Assembly: GCF_037975245.1 (NCBI RefSeq)
Contig: NC_092582.1
Location: 9,575,501 to 9,639,500, forward strand
Source of the DNA: Apostichopus japonicus
Lineage: Eukaryota > Echinodermata > Holothuroidea > Aspidochirotida > Stichopodidae
Direction: 5' to 3'
DNA length: 64,000 nt
The position numbers and the translations under genes are program-made. The notes under the pieces were generated by a model, which saw only the letters and a list, made by a program, of their open reading frames with translations, ran no database searches and was not told the origin of the DNA. Positions 13,834-26,700 of the stretch are shown here, piece after piece. Positions within the stretch are counted from its first letter, which is position 1. Each line of letters begins with the position of its first letter.

Positions 13834-15031
13834 CGGCGGTCATAAGGTGACATCCGAGATGTAGAGTTACCATGTTAGCAAAACATGGCATCTCGACAAA
13901 ATAATGAATTTTTGTCGAGATACCGACTTACGCTAACTTGACATCTCGGTAAAATTTGTTCCAAATGTCGAGTTGACATGTTTCACCTAACTCGGTATCT
14001 CGACAAAAATCAAAATTTTGTCGAGATGCCGAGTTAGGTGTAACATGTCAACTCGACAATTAGACAAATTTTACCGAGATGTCAAGTTAGCGAAAGTCGG
14101 TATCTCGACAAAAATCAAAATTTTGTCGAGATGCCGAGTTAGGTGTAACATGGTAACTCGACAATTAGACAAATTATACCGAGATGTCGAGTTAGCGAAA
14201 GTCGGTATCTCGACAAAAATCAAAATTTTGTCGAGATGCCGAGTTAGGTTTTTCATGTCAACTCGACATTTGGAACCAATTTTACCGAGATGTCAAGTTA
14301 GCGAAAGTCGGTATCTCGACAAAAATCAAAATTTTGTCGAGATGCCGAGTTAGGCGTAACATGTCAACTCGACAATTAGACAAATTATACCGAGATGTCA
14401 AGTTAGCGAAAGTCGGTATCTCGACAAAAATCAAAATTTTGTCGAGATGCCGAGTTAGGTGTAACATGTCAACTCGACAATTAGACAAATTATACCGAGA
14501 TGTCAAGTTAGCGAAAGTCGGTATCTCGACAAAAATCAAAATTTTGTCAAGATGCCGAGTTAGGTTTTTCATGTCAACTCGACATTTGAAACCAATTTTA
14601 CCGAGATGTCAAGTTAGCGAAAGTCGGTATCTCGACAAAAATCAAAATTTTGTCGAGATGCCGAGTTAGGTGTAACATGTCAACTCGACAATTAGACAAA
14701 TTATACCGAGATGTCAAGTTAGCGAAAGTCGGTATCTCGACAAAAATCAAAATTTTGTCGAGATGCCGAGTAAGGTGTAACATGTCAACTCGACAATTAG
14801 ACAAATTATACCGAGATGTCAAGTTAGCGAAAGTCGGTATCTCGACAAAAATCAAAATTTTGTCGAGATGCCGAGTTAGGCGTAACATGTCAACTCGACA
14901 TTTTGACAAATTTTAGCGAGATGTCAAGTTAGCGTAAGTCGGTATCTCGACAAAAATTCCTAATTTTGTCGAGATGCCGTGTTATGCTAACATGTCAACT
15001 CTACATCTCGGATGTCACCTTATGACCGCCG
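13834..15031. mobile_element. TA-flanked inverted-repeat element containing a tandem array
   Basis: The left end CGGCGGTCATAAGGTGACAT and the following 15 bases are mirrored exactly at the right end, giving perfect 35-bp terminal inverted repeats that continue imperfectly inward. The dinucleotide TA flanks both sides (13832-13833 and 15032-15033), as in Tc1/mariner/pogo insertions. The interior is almost wholly a 105-bp tandem array. No transposase is present, so this is a non-autonomous element; the superfamily is inferred only from the TA. Confidence 0.85.
13992..14938. repeat. 105/106-bp minisatellite with three-unit higher-order pattern
   Basis: Nine units start at about 13992, 14097, 14202, 14308, 14413, 14518, 14624, 14729 and 14834. 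Each begins tcggtatctcgacaaaaatc followed by an inverted copy (ttttgtcgagatgcc), so each unit carries a short palindrome. The third and sixth units are 106 bp and share a variant (ggtttttcatg, then catttg and accaatttt), giving a 316-bp trimer repeat. Because 105 is divisible by three, both strands stay open for about 100 codons; I regard these as fortuitous ORFs. Confidence 0.93.
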
Positions 15032-17501
15032 TAGTTGAATCTTTATTCTTTCATATCAAATACTATATACGGTATTCCAGAAGAAAGTAACTTTGAGCAT
15101 TCCCAACGTTAACAAATTTTTGTATAAATTAAAATTTCTGTTACAAGTTGAGAAAACAAGTTGGTAAACATGGAGTACCTCTATCATACAATCTCCTAAG
15201 AGACACTTTTAGTAATTTTGCTATGCTCTTTGAATATTGAATAGTTGTAATCAAACAGTTATTTAGTGTCATATATATGTTTTTATATAAATTTGTTATT
15301 ATGGCAAAAGATTTGACAATAAATGATGGCTAAAAACAAAGAAAAGGAAAAAAAAGAAGCAACCAATGTTTACTGTTTGCATTATCAAGGTTGTTTCATG
15401 TACATCATCGAATAGTTCATGCCAGATGGGTTGGGGAGGGGGGGGGGTTGTTAAAGATGGGATATGCCCCTATGAAGCCCTCTACTGCTTCACCTCTGCT
15501 GTACGATGCTTTCTATTACAACAAATTGTATCTTCCTAATTTTAAGGTTCATTCATTTCTTTTTATCTTGTTCTATTCTGTGAGAGCATTTCATTCATAA
15601 CTGATATCTTTCCTATAAATCCAAATAAAACTTCACTATTAAACCACTTACCATCATGATTTACAGCAGCTTTTGCTTAACTAAAATATTATTAACACCA
15701 AGCATTTGGTAGAATTTATACTGCGATCAAACCAATCACTTGAGAATTCCTTTAAACTCTAATTTACCTTTTCCAATGATGCAAGTTTACTCAAGTATAT
15801 ACATCAAAATACCAAATAAGATAAAGATAATATAGAACAAAACAACAACGTATAATAAAATAATACGGAGAAAAATTTCTAACAAAGAAAAGCAACAAAA
15901 AAAATTGTATAAGCAACAAACTTATAATTCAATACTTTTTGAAAAACCTGGAAACCAAACCTTTCCTCATATTTTCATTCCTGACAAGACATACCAAAAA
16001 TGATAATCTATGTCGGAGTTTCCAATAGCTTTACACAAATATCTAGTAAAATAAACTCTACTGAGTTGCAATCATAATCATCCAATAATCAATAATCTAC
16101 ATCATCATCATTGTAAGGATTTACATCATCATCATTAGGTTCGACATCATAATTTACAGCAGATTTTGGTTAACTGGATAATTATTAACACCATGCATTT
16201 GGTAGCATTTATACTATAATCAAACCAATCACTTGAGAATTCTTATAACCAGTGTATAATAAAATAATACAGAGAAAACAATTCTAACGAAGAAAGCAAA
16301 AAAATAAAAAAAATAACTGTGTACACAACAAACTTATGATTCAATACTTTTGTAACCAGGAAACCTCTCCATTCCTAATCTTTTCATTCCTGACAAGAAA
16401 TACCAGACATTATAATATATATCGAGTTTCCAATAGCTTTACACAATTATCTAGTAAGCAAATAAACACTACTGAGTTGTAATAATAATCATCCTTTAAT
16501 CCAATAAATCATTGTATATATATATTTACATAATCATCATCATCATCGTAAGGATTTACATCATCATCATGGATTAACATCATGGTCGTATGTTTTGACA
16601 TCATCGCCGTAAGGATTGACATCATCATCATAAGGTTTGACATCATCATTGTATATTGTTGAACCTTTTTGCATTAAACTGTGGAATCTGCTCATACTTA
16701 GACTCAAGTCACAGATATATATATATATACGATATCCTTTTACTGTAAGTCAGCAGTGAATGGAAAAGGTAATTTTACATCTCCTAGAAAATTTTGAACC
16801 TGAGCTTGGTAGGTAGAATTAACAAACCTCATTAGTGCCATACAGAGAAAAGATTTTATATTTAATAGCTATCAATCCAACGTCCCAATAATTAATTCCT
16901 TCAGACAGCTGCCCTGACTTCCCTGCAAAAAGTCCAAGTTTAAACTTAGCCTATTATTGTGTGACCCATTAGATCTGTATGCTCTATAGTGTAGGGACTA
17001 CGGTATACTTCCCTTACTTACCCCACTCTCCTAACACAACACATGTAAAGAATAAGTCATACCAAAATCAAAAAACAAATTAACAACCAAGTAATAGCAT
17101 ACATTACAGCATTTCAGAATGAATAATTACTTTGGTTAGAACGATTTCAAAATACTTTTCTCTGTATGGCACTAAACGTCTATGAATATGGCATTATTTC
17201 TTTACTTATATTATATCTCTCCCTGAAGATCTTCAAACAACTTATGAGAAACAGGAGCAATGAAGAGTTTCACCTCTAAATTTGATCTGATAACAGGAAA
17301 GAGGAGCTGTGTGGATACCAATCAGGAGAGCACCAATGAGTTTATACCTGATACAATGTATGCAATATTTCAATACACTCGTAAGTGTAGTTCTCACCAC
17401 ACAGCCTAAGTTTACCTACAATGAGTTTATACGTGATACAATATACACAATATTTCAATACACTCGTAAGTGTAGTTCTCACCACACAGCCTAAGTATAC
17501 A
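15032..17501. repeat. AT-rich duplicated region with CATCAT stretches
   Basis: Segments at about 15653-15770 and 15940-16110 recur at about 16140-16260 and 16350-16510. Shared strings include tttggtagaatttatact or its variant, aaaccaatcacttgagaatt and tttccaatagctttacacaa. Degenerate (CAT)n runs fill about 16081-16140 and 16530-16660. A segment near 15540-15640 is a diverged relative of the 159-bp tandem repeat at 19905-20383. No gene is recognised. Confidence 0.6.
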
Positions 17502-17890
17502 TAATAATAATTGCTTTTTATATAGCGCTCTATACCAGCAATAGGTCTTAAAGTGCTTTACAGACGTTATATTACTCCTGGCAGCAGTTGGCAGTACTTA
17601 TATACTGCGCCCAATGACAAGTTACCGCATAGGTACACATTTAATATCCCTGGGTGGAGAGAGGCAAGTGAGATAAAGCATCTTGCCCAAGGACACAACG
17701 TAAAGAACTACTGTGGGCAGGAATTGAACCAGCAATCCTTGGATCATGAGTCCGATGCCTTAGCCAATTGGCCACCACGCTCTCAAACTGATCAGTACTA
17801 ATATACCGATCAGCAGAGCACCAATGAGTTTATACCTGATACAATATACACAATATTTCAATACACTCATAAGTGTAGCATCACCACACA
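17325..17890. repeat. About 90-bp repeat in three copies, interrupted by a SINE
   Basis: Copies near 17328, 17418 and 17818 share caatgagtttatac, gatacaat and caatatttcaatacactc, and end with caccacacagcc. The first two are adjacent; the third lies beyond the SINE at 17502-17784, so the SINE appears to have landed in this array. Confidence 0.7.
17502..17784 (-). mobile_element. tRNA-derived SINE
   Basis: Read on the minus strand, the element starts near 17784. It contains an A-box-like TGGCCAATTGGCTAAGGC (17757-17774) followed by a B-box-like GGTTCAATTCC (about 17720-17730), spaced as in a tRNA gene. The body includes the widespread string GTGTCCTTGGGCAAGATGC, and the 3' end is an ATT-rich tail (complement of ataataataatt at 17502). 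This is the arrangement of tRNA-headed SINEs of animals. It is not a functional tRNA: no full cloverleaf is preserved. Confidence 0.75.
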
Positions 17891-17980
17891 GCCCCCTGAT
17901 ACTTATCTTAGGCCTTACCTGATATGACAAATTGCACTAAAAGATTCAATGATTAACCAAAATCATAAGAGGGACTTTAA

Positions 17981-18525
17981 AGGGGGACACAAACCCATCC
18001 ATCATCTTTGGCTTATATGACAGAGATCTTTGTGATGGATATAAACTCTCCCAAAACAACAGCTAAGATATCATTCTGTTGGGAGATTTCCTGGCTAAAT
18101 AGGTCTTGTCTTGGAGCTCTCGTTTCTAGATCTATCTGTGATGTCATAATGTCACTAGAGTCTGAAACAGTTTATACTTTTCTTTTCCTTTTTTTCGGGG
18201 TAGAATGAGAACAGTGTTGACGCAATGTAATCATTAGGTCGAGTGAAGAACCCGATTGGTTATTTTAAATTCAGCTAAACCCATCTCCATTACAAAAAAT
18301 AAACTTTGTCAAAAACAAAGAAGAACTTTACAAACGAATGAAGCACACGTGGCTCGCTGATGTCATATTTTAGACTTGACCAAGTCCTCAGTCTTGGGTG
18401 TGCTGAATTAAATCCATGATATCTACCAAATGGAATAAGATTTTTACTTAGCTGTTTGGTGAAGTTATTTATGACAGTGATCTCAATCAGAATGACCAAT
18501 TAGGATGGTAGGGTTTGTGTCTCCT
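17981..18525. mobile_element. TTAA-flanked MITE, 545 bp
   Basis: The left end AGGGGGACACAAACCC and the right end GGGTTTGTGTCTCCT are inverted copies with two differences, flanked on both sides by TTAA (17977-17980 and 18526-18529). TTAA target sites are used by piggyBac and Kolobok transposons. The inner halves are also weakly complementary. No transposase is encoded. Confidence 0.8.
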
Positions 18526-18539
18526 TTAAGGCTCAATGT

Positions 18540-18870
18540 TGTATTTGAATAAAAAAAATAGAAATTATTCAGCTGAAATAGTTTGGTTTTTAGTACTTCC
18601 TTTTCAAGTTTCATACCCTTCAAATAAAATTTGACCAAAAATCAATAGATGATAGTCTGCTAAATATGACACATAACATATTGAGCATGAGGAAAGAATT
18701 GGATTTGGATTTGAATAGAAAAATATAATTAATTACGCAGAAATGGTTTGGTTTTTACTTCCTCAGTTTTCAGGTCTCATACCTTCAAATAACATTTGAC
18801 CAAAAATCAATGGTTGATAGTATACTTAATATGACACATAACATATTGAGCATGAGGAAAAATAAAGATT
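18540..18870. repeat. Two-copy tandem repeat, period about 170 bp
   Basis: Two copies share gtttggtttt, then catacc and ttcaaata, then tttgaccaaaaatcaat and cataacatattgagcatgag. The copies begin near 18565 and 18735. No coding potential is visible. Confidence 0.7.
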
Positions 18871-19904
18871 TATATTTGAAGGTCTTAAGTAGCATGTCTA
18901 TATGTAAGCACTATACAGTTTGACCTTGACGACCTCTGACCTCCACCAATAATAATCCTTTTGCTCAATACAGGTCATTCACACTACAAGATCAGCAAAC
19001 GTATTATCAATATATATATAAACAAGTTGCCCTACAAAGGATTATGTTTGTACAAAGATTAACATAGCAGTTATTACAAACTTCAACAATATATATATGA
19101 CTGCAGTGGATATGAGTGTAGGTGAAACCAAAAACCTAGAAGCGGAAACAATAACTGAAGCTGCTTCAAAAATGCAGCTGTACCTCTTTCCGCAATTTCT
19201 TTCTCGAATAAAAAAAGAAAGAAAGAATTCTCTCAGACAAACTATTACATTTTCCATGAACTATTTGTCACCTTCTGATAAATTATCAATTGCTTTCCTA
19301 CAAACTGTTAACGGCATATGTTTCAACGAACTAGTAGTTTGAAGACACGAATTGGAATTGGTATCGACGAACTATAAATTCGTATCCACGGATTCTTGTT
19401 TCATGCGTGTATTTCTGAGGACTTGTGGGGCTAGTCATCCAAATATGGTTGACCGAAGCATGCAGATCTAATGGGTCACACAATAGGCTGAAGAAACAGG
19501 TACGGGGAAAACTTGGACTTTTTGCAGGAAAGTCAAGGTTTCAGTCACAAAATATGAAAACCTTTTTGCGGCACCTTTTGAAAGAAATACCCCTTTTGGG
19601 AGCCAGACATACTGTACTTGATCTCCTTCTGGTCACACCTGTTAGTCTTCTCAATGACAGTAAAATTATTCATAGGGAGCAGATAAAGGTTTGTAAGGAA
19701 ACATTTGATAATTCATCAGACTTAGAAAGAAACTTTCCAAGAAATGTTTGATTCTCTTTTGAAAATATTTCCTTCCTGCAAATCAGTGATATATAACATG
19801 GCATCAGCATCACAAATTAGTGAAAAGAAAGTATTATCTGGACACACTGAAAATAATCAGCAACTGACAATGCTCATCACGATTTTAAACAGAAAATCTA
19901 TCAC
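18871..19904. other. Intergenic DNA between repeats
   Basis: Short ORFs are present, the longest about 108 codons at 19425-19751 (+), but none shows a recognisable domain or splice context. Nothing else is supported. Confidence 0.4.
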
Positions 19905-20383
19905 AGGTTTCATCTTCCTAACTTATGGATGCATTTGTATCTTTGTATCTTGTTCCATTCTGTAGGTACATTTCATCCATAAATGAAATCTTCCTTAAAT
20001 CCAAATAAAACTTCACTTGCACAGAGTTTGGGAAAGTTCCATAGTGTGCTTGACAGAAACATCTCATTTCATCTTCCTAACTTTAGGATGCATTTGTATC
20101 TTTGTATCTCGTTCCATTCTGTAGGTACATTTCATCCATAAATGAAATCTTCCTTCAATCCAAATAAAACTTCACTTGCACAGAGTTTGGGAAAGTTCCA
20201 TAGTGTGCTTGACAGAAACATCTTGTTTTATCATCCTAACTTTAGGATGCATTTGTATCTTTGTATCTCGTTCCATTCTGTAGGTACATTTCATCCATAA
20301 ATGATATCTTCCTTAAATCCAAATAAAACTTCACTTGCACAGAGTTTGGGAAAGTTCCATAGTGTGCTTGACAGAAACATGGA
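19905..20383. repeat. 159-bp tandem repeat, about three copies
   Basis: The string atagtgtgcttgacagaaac recurs at about 20041, 20200 and 20359, a 159-bp period. Each unit also contains ggatgcatttgtatctttgt, tcattccattctgtaggtac-like sequence and ccaaataaaacttcacttgc. The array ends about 320 bp from the TRAF stop codon, beyond the candidate poly(A) signal. Confidence 0.9.
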
Positions 20384-20534
20384 CAGACTTTTACTTTTGT
20401 ACAATTCTATTTTATGTGCTTATCCTTTGTTTTGTTTTTTATAGGTTTTGGTCTATTTTATAGTCTTCTCGTGATTTTAGTTTTTTGTGTTCGTATTTTA
20501 CATAGATTTTTTATTCCTTTGATTTCTCTGTCTT

Positions 20535-20540
20535 TTTATT
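20535..20540 (-). terminator. Candidate poly(A) signal of the TRAF gene
   Basis: TTTATT on the + strand gives AATAAA on the minus strand, about 165 nt past the TRAF stop codon. The sequence is AT-rich, so the match alone is weak evidence. Confidence 0.4.
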
Positions 20541-20702
20541 ATTATTTTTATTATTATAATGAGGCTGGATAGAGCTGTATAAATCTTCTAGCGAGAATGT
20601 GCAGTCTTAACCATAAAATGTCTCAATGACAGATCACGATTTCAACCTGGCCAGGTGGGACACCATTACCACCACCACCAATGAAATCAACAGATAACCA
20701 TT

Positions 20703-23700
20703 TCAACGAGATGGTGGGGGGTCAACTATGACCTTTATGCATATGGTGTTACTTCTCAAGAACCCTTCTCGAGGGTTCTCTAACACTGAATGAGAAGCGA
20801 ACATCGGACAGCCGGAAGCAATATTCATATCTCGTCTGGGCTTCTGGAAGGAGGAACTGGTCGTGTCTGGACGAAAGGAATCACTGATGTCCTCCTTGCC
20901 CTCCTGATTGAGCAACGTGAAAGTCACTCGGCGCTGAAACGGCCATTTCAGATAGCTATCGTAGGGACCTTTCTTGATCGCAAAGAAAATTGACAAATGG
21001 GTGCCCTTGCCTACCCCGTCGCCGTTCAGATAAATGCGTGCGCACATCTTGTATCCATATTTGTCCGTGTAGAATGCATCGGTGTAGAATGAAGTGGGGC
21101 CATTCTGAGCTTCAGTCTTCTTCCTGGAGTAATCCTTGATCTCTAACATTAAGATGCCGTCGTAGGAAGTTCGTTCCAAGCGTGAGAGATCCATCTGAAG
21201 TCGGGAGAGCTCTGTTTCTTGCACTGAGATGGTGGCTTGGAGCTGTTGTATGTTGATCTCCTTGTTCCGCAGCTCCTCTGCCAGCCGTTTCACGTGCTCG
21301 TCCAGCTGCTTCGTCTCCCTTGCCGATACCTCGCTGATGTCTATCACCCTCTCGACCATTTCTATGAAATACTTTGACTTTTCGCCTTGGACTACGATGG
21401 CTTTACCGTATTTCTCGAGAATGTGCTTCAACTCTTGTTGGACGTGCTGGTCTTTGGACGAGAGTGTCAGATGCTGCATGACAAAATCAAAAAGAAAACC
21501 AGAATGAAAACATTTCATGGTTCCTTGCTGCTGTTCATTAGTTCCATTCATAGGGAAATTTCTAACAAAGCCCTAATACAACAACATTAATTTATGCTCA
21601 CAAACTTTTGTTGCCAAAGTAATGCTAAGCTCTGATATCAATTGCAACACACATCAGTGTGTGAAGACTATCTACCATTATCATCATACCAAGTTTGACG
21701 AAATTCTGACTAGTACTTAGCCAAGTAATTGCAATTTGGAGTATTTCACGTTTGACCCCATGACCTCATTAATATTCATGAAATGAGCACCAAAATCAAC
21801 AGGGTTAATCTACTTACTATGGGCCACCCACTCACCAAGTATGGTAATGATTGGTCATTCCCTTGTTGAGTTATTGTGCATACAAACTTTTCATAACGAA
21901 ATAATGCTAGGCCCCCCCCCCTATAAACATGCATGATATCAATTGCAACACACATCAGTGTGTGGAGACTATCTACCAATATCATACCAAGTTTGACGAA
22001 ATTCCAATAAAAAGTAGCCAAGTTATTGCAACTTGGAAGTTTTTCACGTTTGACCTGTGACCTCATTAATATTTTTTAACTTTGACCTCGTATAACTTCG
22101 CACACGAAGGTCACACGGGGGTCAACCTATTGACATTTATGATCAGAAGGCACCTTTGACATCTGAAAATAGCATCGAAACTGTAAAAATCCCCAAAACA
22201 CGAAAAGGTCACCAGAGGTCAAATTGAGGTCAAGGATCACCCAGATGCGGGTCGACAACTGGATTACATTGAAGCAACTCCCAACCTTAACGGACAGTTC
22301 GTTCTCAAGTTATCACAAAAATACTAGTTTTTTATCATTAATTGACCTTTGGTGACCTCGGATCACATGACCGTTAAGTTTGAAAATATTCCCCTATACC
22401 ATTTGCAACTTGTCCCAAAATATCAACTGTGTCACACCTTGGAACTGAGAGTTATTGCATTAAATGTCTGAAAATTAACTTTGACCTCGTATAACTCCGC
22501 ACACGAAGGTCACACAGGGGTCAACCCATTGACATTTATGATCAGAAGGTACCTTTGACATCTGAAAATAGCATCGAAACTGTAAAAATCCCCAAAACAT
22601 GAAAAGGTCACCAGAGGTCAAATTGAGGTCAAGGGTCACCCAGATGCGGGTCGACAATTGGATTACATTGAAGCAACTCCCAACCCTAACGGACAATTCA
22701 TTCTCAAGTTATCGCAAAAATACTAGTTTTTTATCATTAATTGACCTTTGGTGACCTCGGATCACATGACCGTTAAGTTTGAAAATATTCCCCTATACCA
22801 TTTGCAACTTGTCCCAAAATATCAACTGTGTCACACCTTGGAACTGGGAATTATTGCACTAAATGTCTGAAAATTAACTTTGACCTCATATAACTTCACA
22901 CACAAAGGTCACCTGGGGTACACCTATTGACATTTTTGATTGGTGAGACGTGAATATAGCATCAAAACTGTAAAAATTCAAACATTTTTTTCTTTGCCCA
23001 TTTTCTCACCCAAAATACTAGTTTCTTAACATTAATTGACCTTTGATGACCTCGGATCACATGACCGTTAAGTTTGAAAATATTCCTCTATACCATTTGC
23101 AACTTGTCCCAAAATATCAACCTTGTTACACCTTGGCCCTGGGAGTTATTGCATTAAATGTCTGAAAATTAACTTTGACCTTGTATAACTTTACACACAA
23201 AGGTCACCCGGGTGTCAACCCATTGACATTTTTGATCGGAAGGTACCTTTGATATCCAAATCTAGCATCAAAACCAAACATTTTCTTTTTCGCCCGTTTT
23301 CTCCCAAACTAAGCACATTTTTTCTAATGTGACCTTTGACCTTTTGACCTTGGTTTCAAATGTAGTTTGATCTGCTGATTCCAAAAATCAACACGATAAG
23401 TCTGTACAGCCATCCTAACTCCGACCGAAAACTTTGACCCCTTATAAGTTCGCACACAAAGGTCACACGGGGGTCAACCTATGGATATTTATGATCGGAA
23501 GGTACCTTTGACATCTGAAAATAGCATCGAAACTGTAAAAATCCCCAAAACATGAAAAGGTCACCAGAGGTCAAATTGAGGTCAAGGGTCACCCAGATGT
23601 GGGTCGACAATTGGATTACACTGAAGCAACTCCCAACCCTAACGGACAATTCGTTCTCAAGTTATCGCAAAAAAACTAGTTTTTTAACATTAATTGACCT

Positions 23701-26700
23701 TTGGTGACCTCACATCACATGACCGTTAAGTTTCAAAATGTTTCCCTAACCAGTTCACAACTTGTCCCAAAATATCAACCTTGTCGCACATTGGCACTGG
23801 GAGTTATTGCAGTTTTAGTATTTTGGGTTTTTGGACCATAACTGACCTTTGGTGACCTTTGTGGGCACCAAAAACAATAGGGTTCATCTACTCACTATGG
23901 GCCACCCACCCACCAAGTTTGATCATGATCAGTCAATCCCTTGTTGAGTTATCGTGCATACAAGCTTAAGCGTCACACACACACACACACACACACCCAC
24001 ACACACGCCAACCTGAATACATAGGTTCCTTTGCTTTTAGCAAGGAACCAAAAATTTGTGCTGAATCTAAAATGGACGTGTCGTATCGTGTCATGCCTAG
24101 CAACTACAAAATGTAAATAAACAAACAAAAAATAAAATAAACGAAAAAAACAACTACCGTACATCAATAAACAAATGAGTAAATGAATTAAACAAATCAC
24201 TACACGAACACGTTACCAAATTACTACACAAATAAACAAATATGTCTAAACGAAAAAACAATTGCATAAATAAACAAAGAAGTAAATAATCTGAACAAAT
24301 AAAAACATAAATAAGTTAAAAGACAAATACATAAATTAAAAAGTAAGTAAACAAACAAATACATAAATAAATAACAATGATGAAGGTGTTGTTACATCCA
24401 CTGCACACTGTTTGCAATAAACTACCTGTACTGGTCAAGGTCACATTAATGCCCCTTGATAAGTTACATTTCTTAAAACTGTCAGACACTATCAACTGCC
24501 TGTCAGGAAAACACTGCATGTACCACCAACTGGACTAGCAAACTGGTCATCAGTTGTGTTTTTAAGAACATGCATGCTGCCCTCATATAAAAATATTCCA
24601 TGTTACAAAGGTCAAGTTGATAATTTGAAATAGTCTGGCATAGTGCAGCAGGTATTAACCTTTTTGTGATTTCACTTACTTCTTACAAAGGGGGGGGGGG
24701 GTAAATTTTTGTCTGGCCCCTAAAAAAGGTCAGATTTTTTTTTTTTTAGGACATACAGTAGGTTCTGCCTGCCCTCCGGAAAAGCTTTGGGCCACCCTAA
24801 GAGGAGAGGTTAAGCCACGCCCGTACTGTCACCAAGCATGTTGAGCACTACTTTAAATACTGCAATTAATTAAACTTCAATTCTTCTTTTTGTCCACTAA
24901 ACAATCATAAAGTTTGAAATTATTCATGATTACATTCCATAGATGATATCACCTAGAAACACTTCAATATTAATATGAATAATAGTCAGATTGATGACCC
25001 ACCCCCTCCCCTCTCTCCAACAGTACTATAAAGTACTATACACAGATATAACTCTACACTTAAATAAGGCCTTCAGACTTTGGATTTGATCACGTAGTGT
25101 AAATTATTACGTAATATGAGGGGGAGGGGGGCATGAGACCCTATCCCCCTCCCCACATTGGTAATGCTACTGTCAAGGATTTTGATGACCAGTGACATTG
25201 CCATGGGGGCATGGCAGGGGCACAAACTCCCCCAACTATTCAGCACCCCCCCTCCCCCAACAAAATATTCCATATCAGAAAAAGAAAGAAAGAGATACAC
25301 AAATTTTGACTTCTACTGACTATATAATTAACTTAAGTCTAACTCCAAAATTCTGTTGCTAATAGGTTATTGAACAGGTTCTTGAAATGATTGAAAGCAC
25401 AAAAGTTTGAGGTGATTCCCTCTTTCATCCCCATCCGAAGCCTTATGTTAAGCAGGCTCAAGTAACACATGCCAACATGGCACCAGTTTGCATTACCCAC
25501 ATTCTGTGCTCCCCTAAATGTTGCTCTCATTCTGAACCACTCCCCTCCCCTCCTGTCTGCCCCCCTCTACCCCGTCCTGTCCGACCCTGGCACATCCAAA
25601 CTATCTGGCAATGGACTCGGGGATGACTTTTTTGGCCAAACAGTAAATAAGACAACAAGGGGACTTATAAGGGTATACAATTATCATCTACTAGATCATC
25701 ACTTTATTACAAACTGCTTTAATAGTAGTATCTAACATGTTTTAAAGTTTATAGTATTTCAGATTTTTGTTATGAGCTTTAATTGTCCAAAACATTTTAA
25801 AGCTGTTGGATAGTCTTGTCTGTGACACTTTTTCTTTGAACATACTTAACCTGGTAGAGTAAACTAATTGCATACAGATGACTGTATACCACTGTACAAC
25901 AGTAACAACACTACACAATGAATGTTGTGTATGGTTCCACAATGTTTGGACTTTCTACTTGAGACCAAAAGTGGGTTAACTTCAAGCTGTTGAGATGTTA
26001 CCCAACTTCACACAAATACAGGTATATGACGGAATGGAAAACGTGACCAGTGCGTATCAATTTATCTTCTGAAATGCCCTCAGATAGTTCACAGTAAATA
26101 TTTTGCCAAGGAAGGAGACAGATAATATTTTGCTACAGTGGAAAAATATTTTCTGGTTTAAACTTTACAAAATTGAAACAAACAATTTTGCACAGGTCTA
26201 CACTGTGTATCAATTTGTTTTATTGTGAAAATGGTTCCTTTCTTTAACATTTTATGTCAAATATAACAGGAACGACCTTTCAGGAGGGTTACATTACGTA
26301 CAACACCTGAAATGAAAGCTGGGCTAGCCAGCCAATATGGACACAGAATTATTGACTTCCTTCCTAAATTAAGTATAAAATTGGAATGACGATTGGGTAA
26401 TTATTACCTGTAGACTATATACGTGAAACAGACATACTAAACTTACTAATATTATTGTTCATTCGAAAGAATCATTTTACTTTGCAGCTAAATTAAACTT
26501 AAATCGTACTAACCTGCAGATCACCCAGTGTGCTGCTGATGGCAAAGTTTGAGTCCTGCAAAGAATACCAAGGATAAGAGTGTAAAAGATGATAGAAGTG
26601 AAGACGATTTTACAATGACTGGATTAAATATGAGGAAGACAAAGAATATACAACTGATGGTAAGATGGTATATGGATATAAAGTGAAGGCATTACCGGTA

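Noticed and set aside
13992-14938. CRISPR-like regular array
   Set aside because: Units are 105 bp and contiguous with no unique spacers; the window is eukaryotic. It is a minisatellite in a mobile element.
17700-17784. tRNA gene
   Set aside because: A- and B-box-like sequences are present on the minus strand, but the sequence continues as a SINE body with an ATT tail and no intact cloverleaf.
19425-19751. 108-codon ORF on the plus strand
   Set aside because: No recognisable motif and surrounded by repeats; length is within chance for AT-rich DNA.
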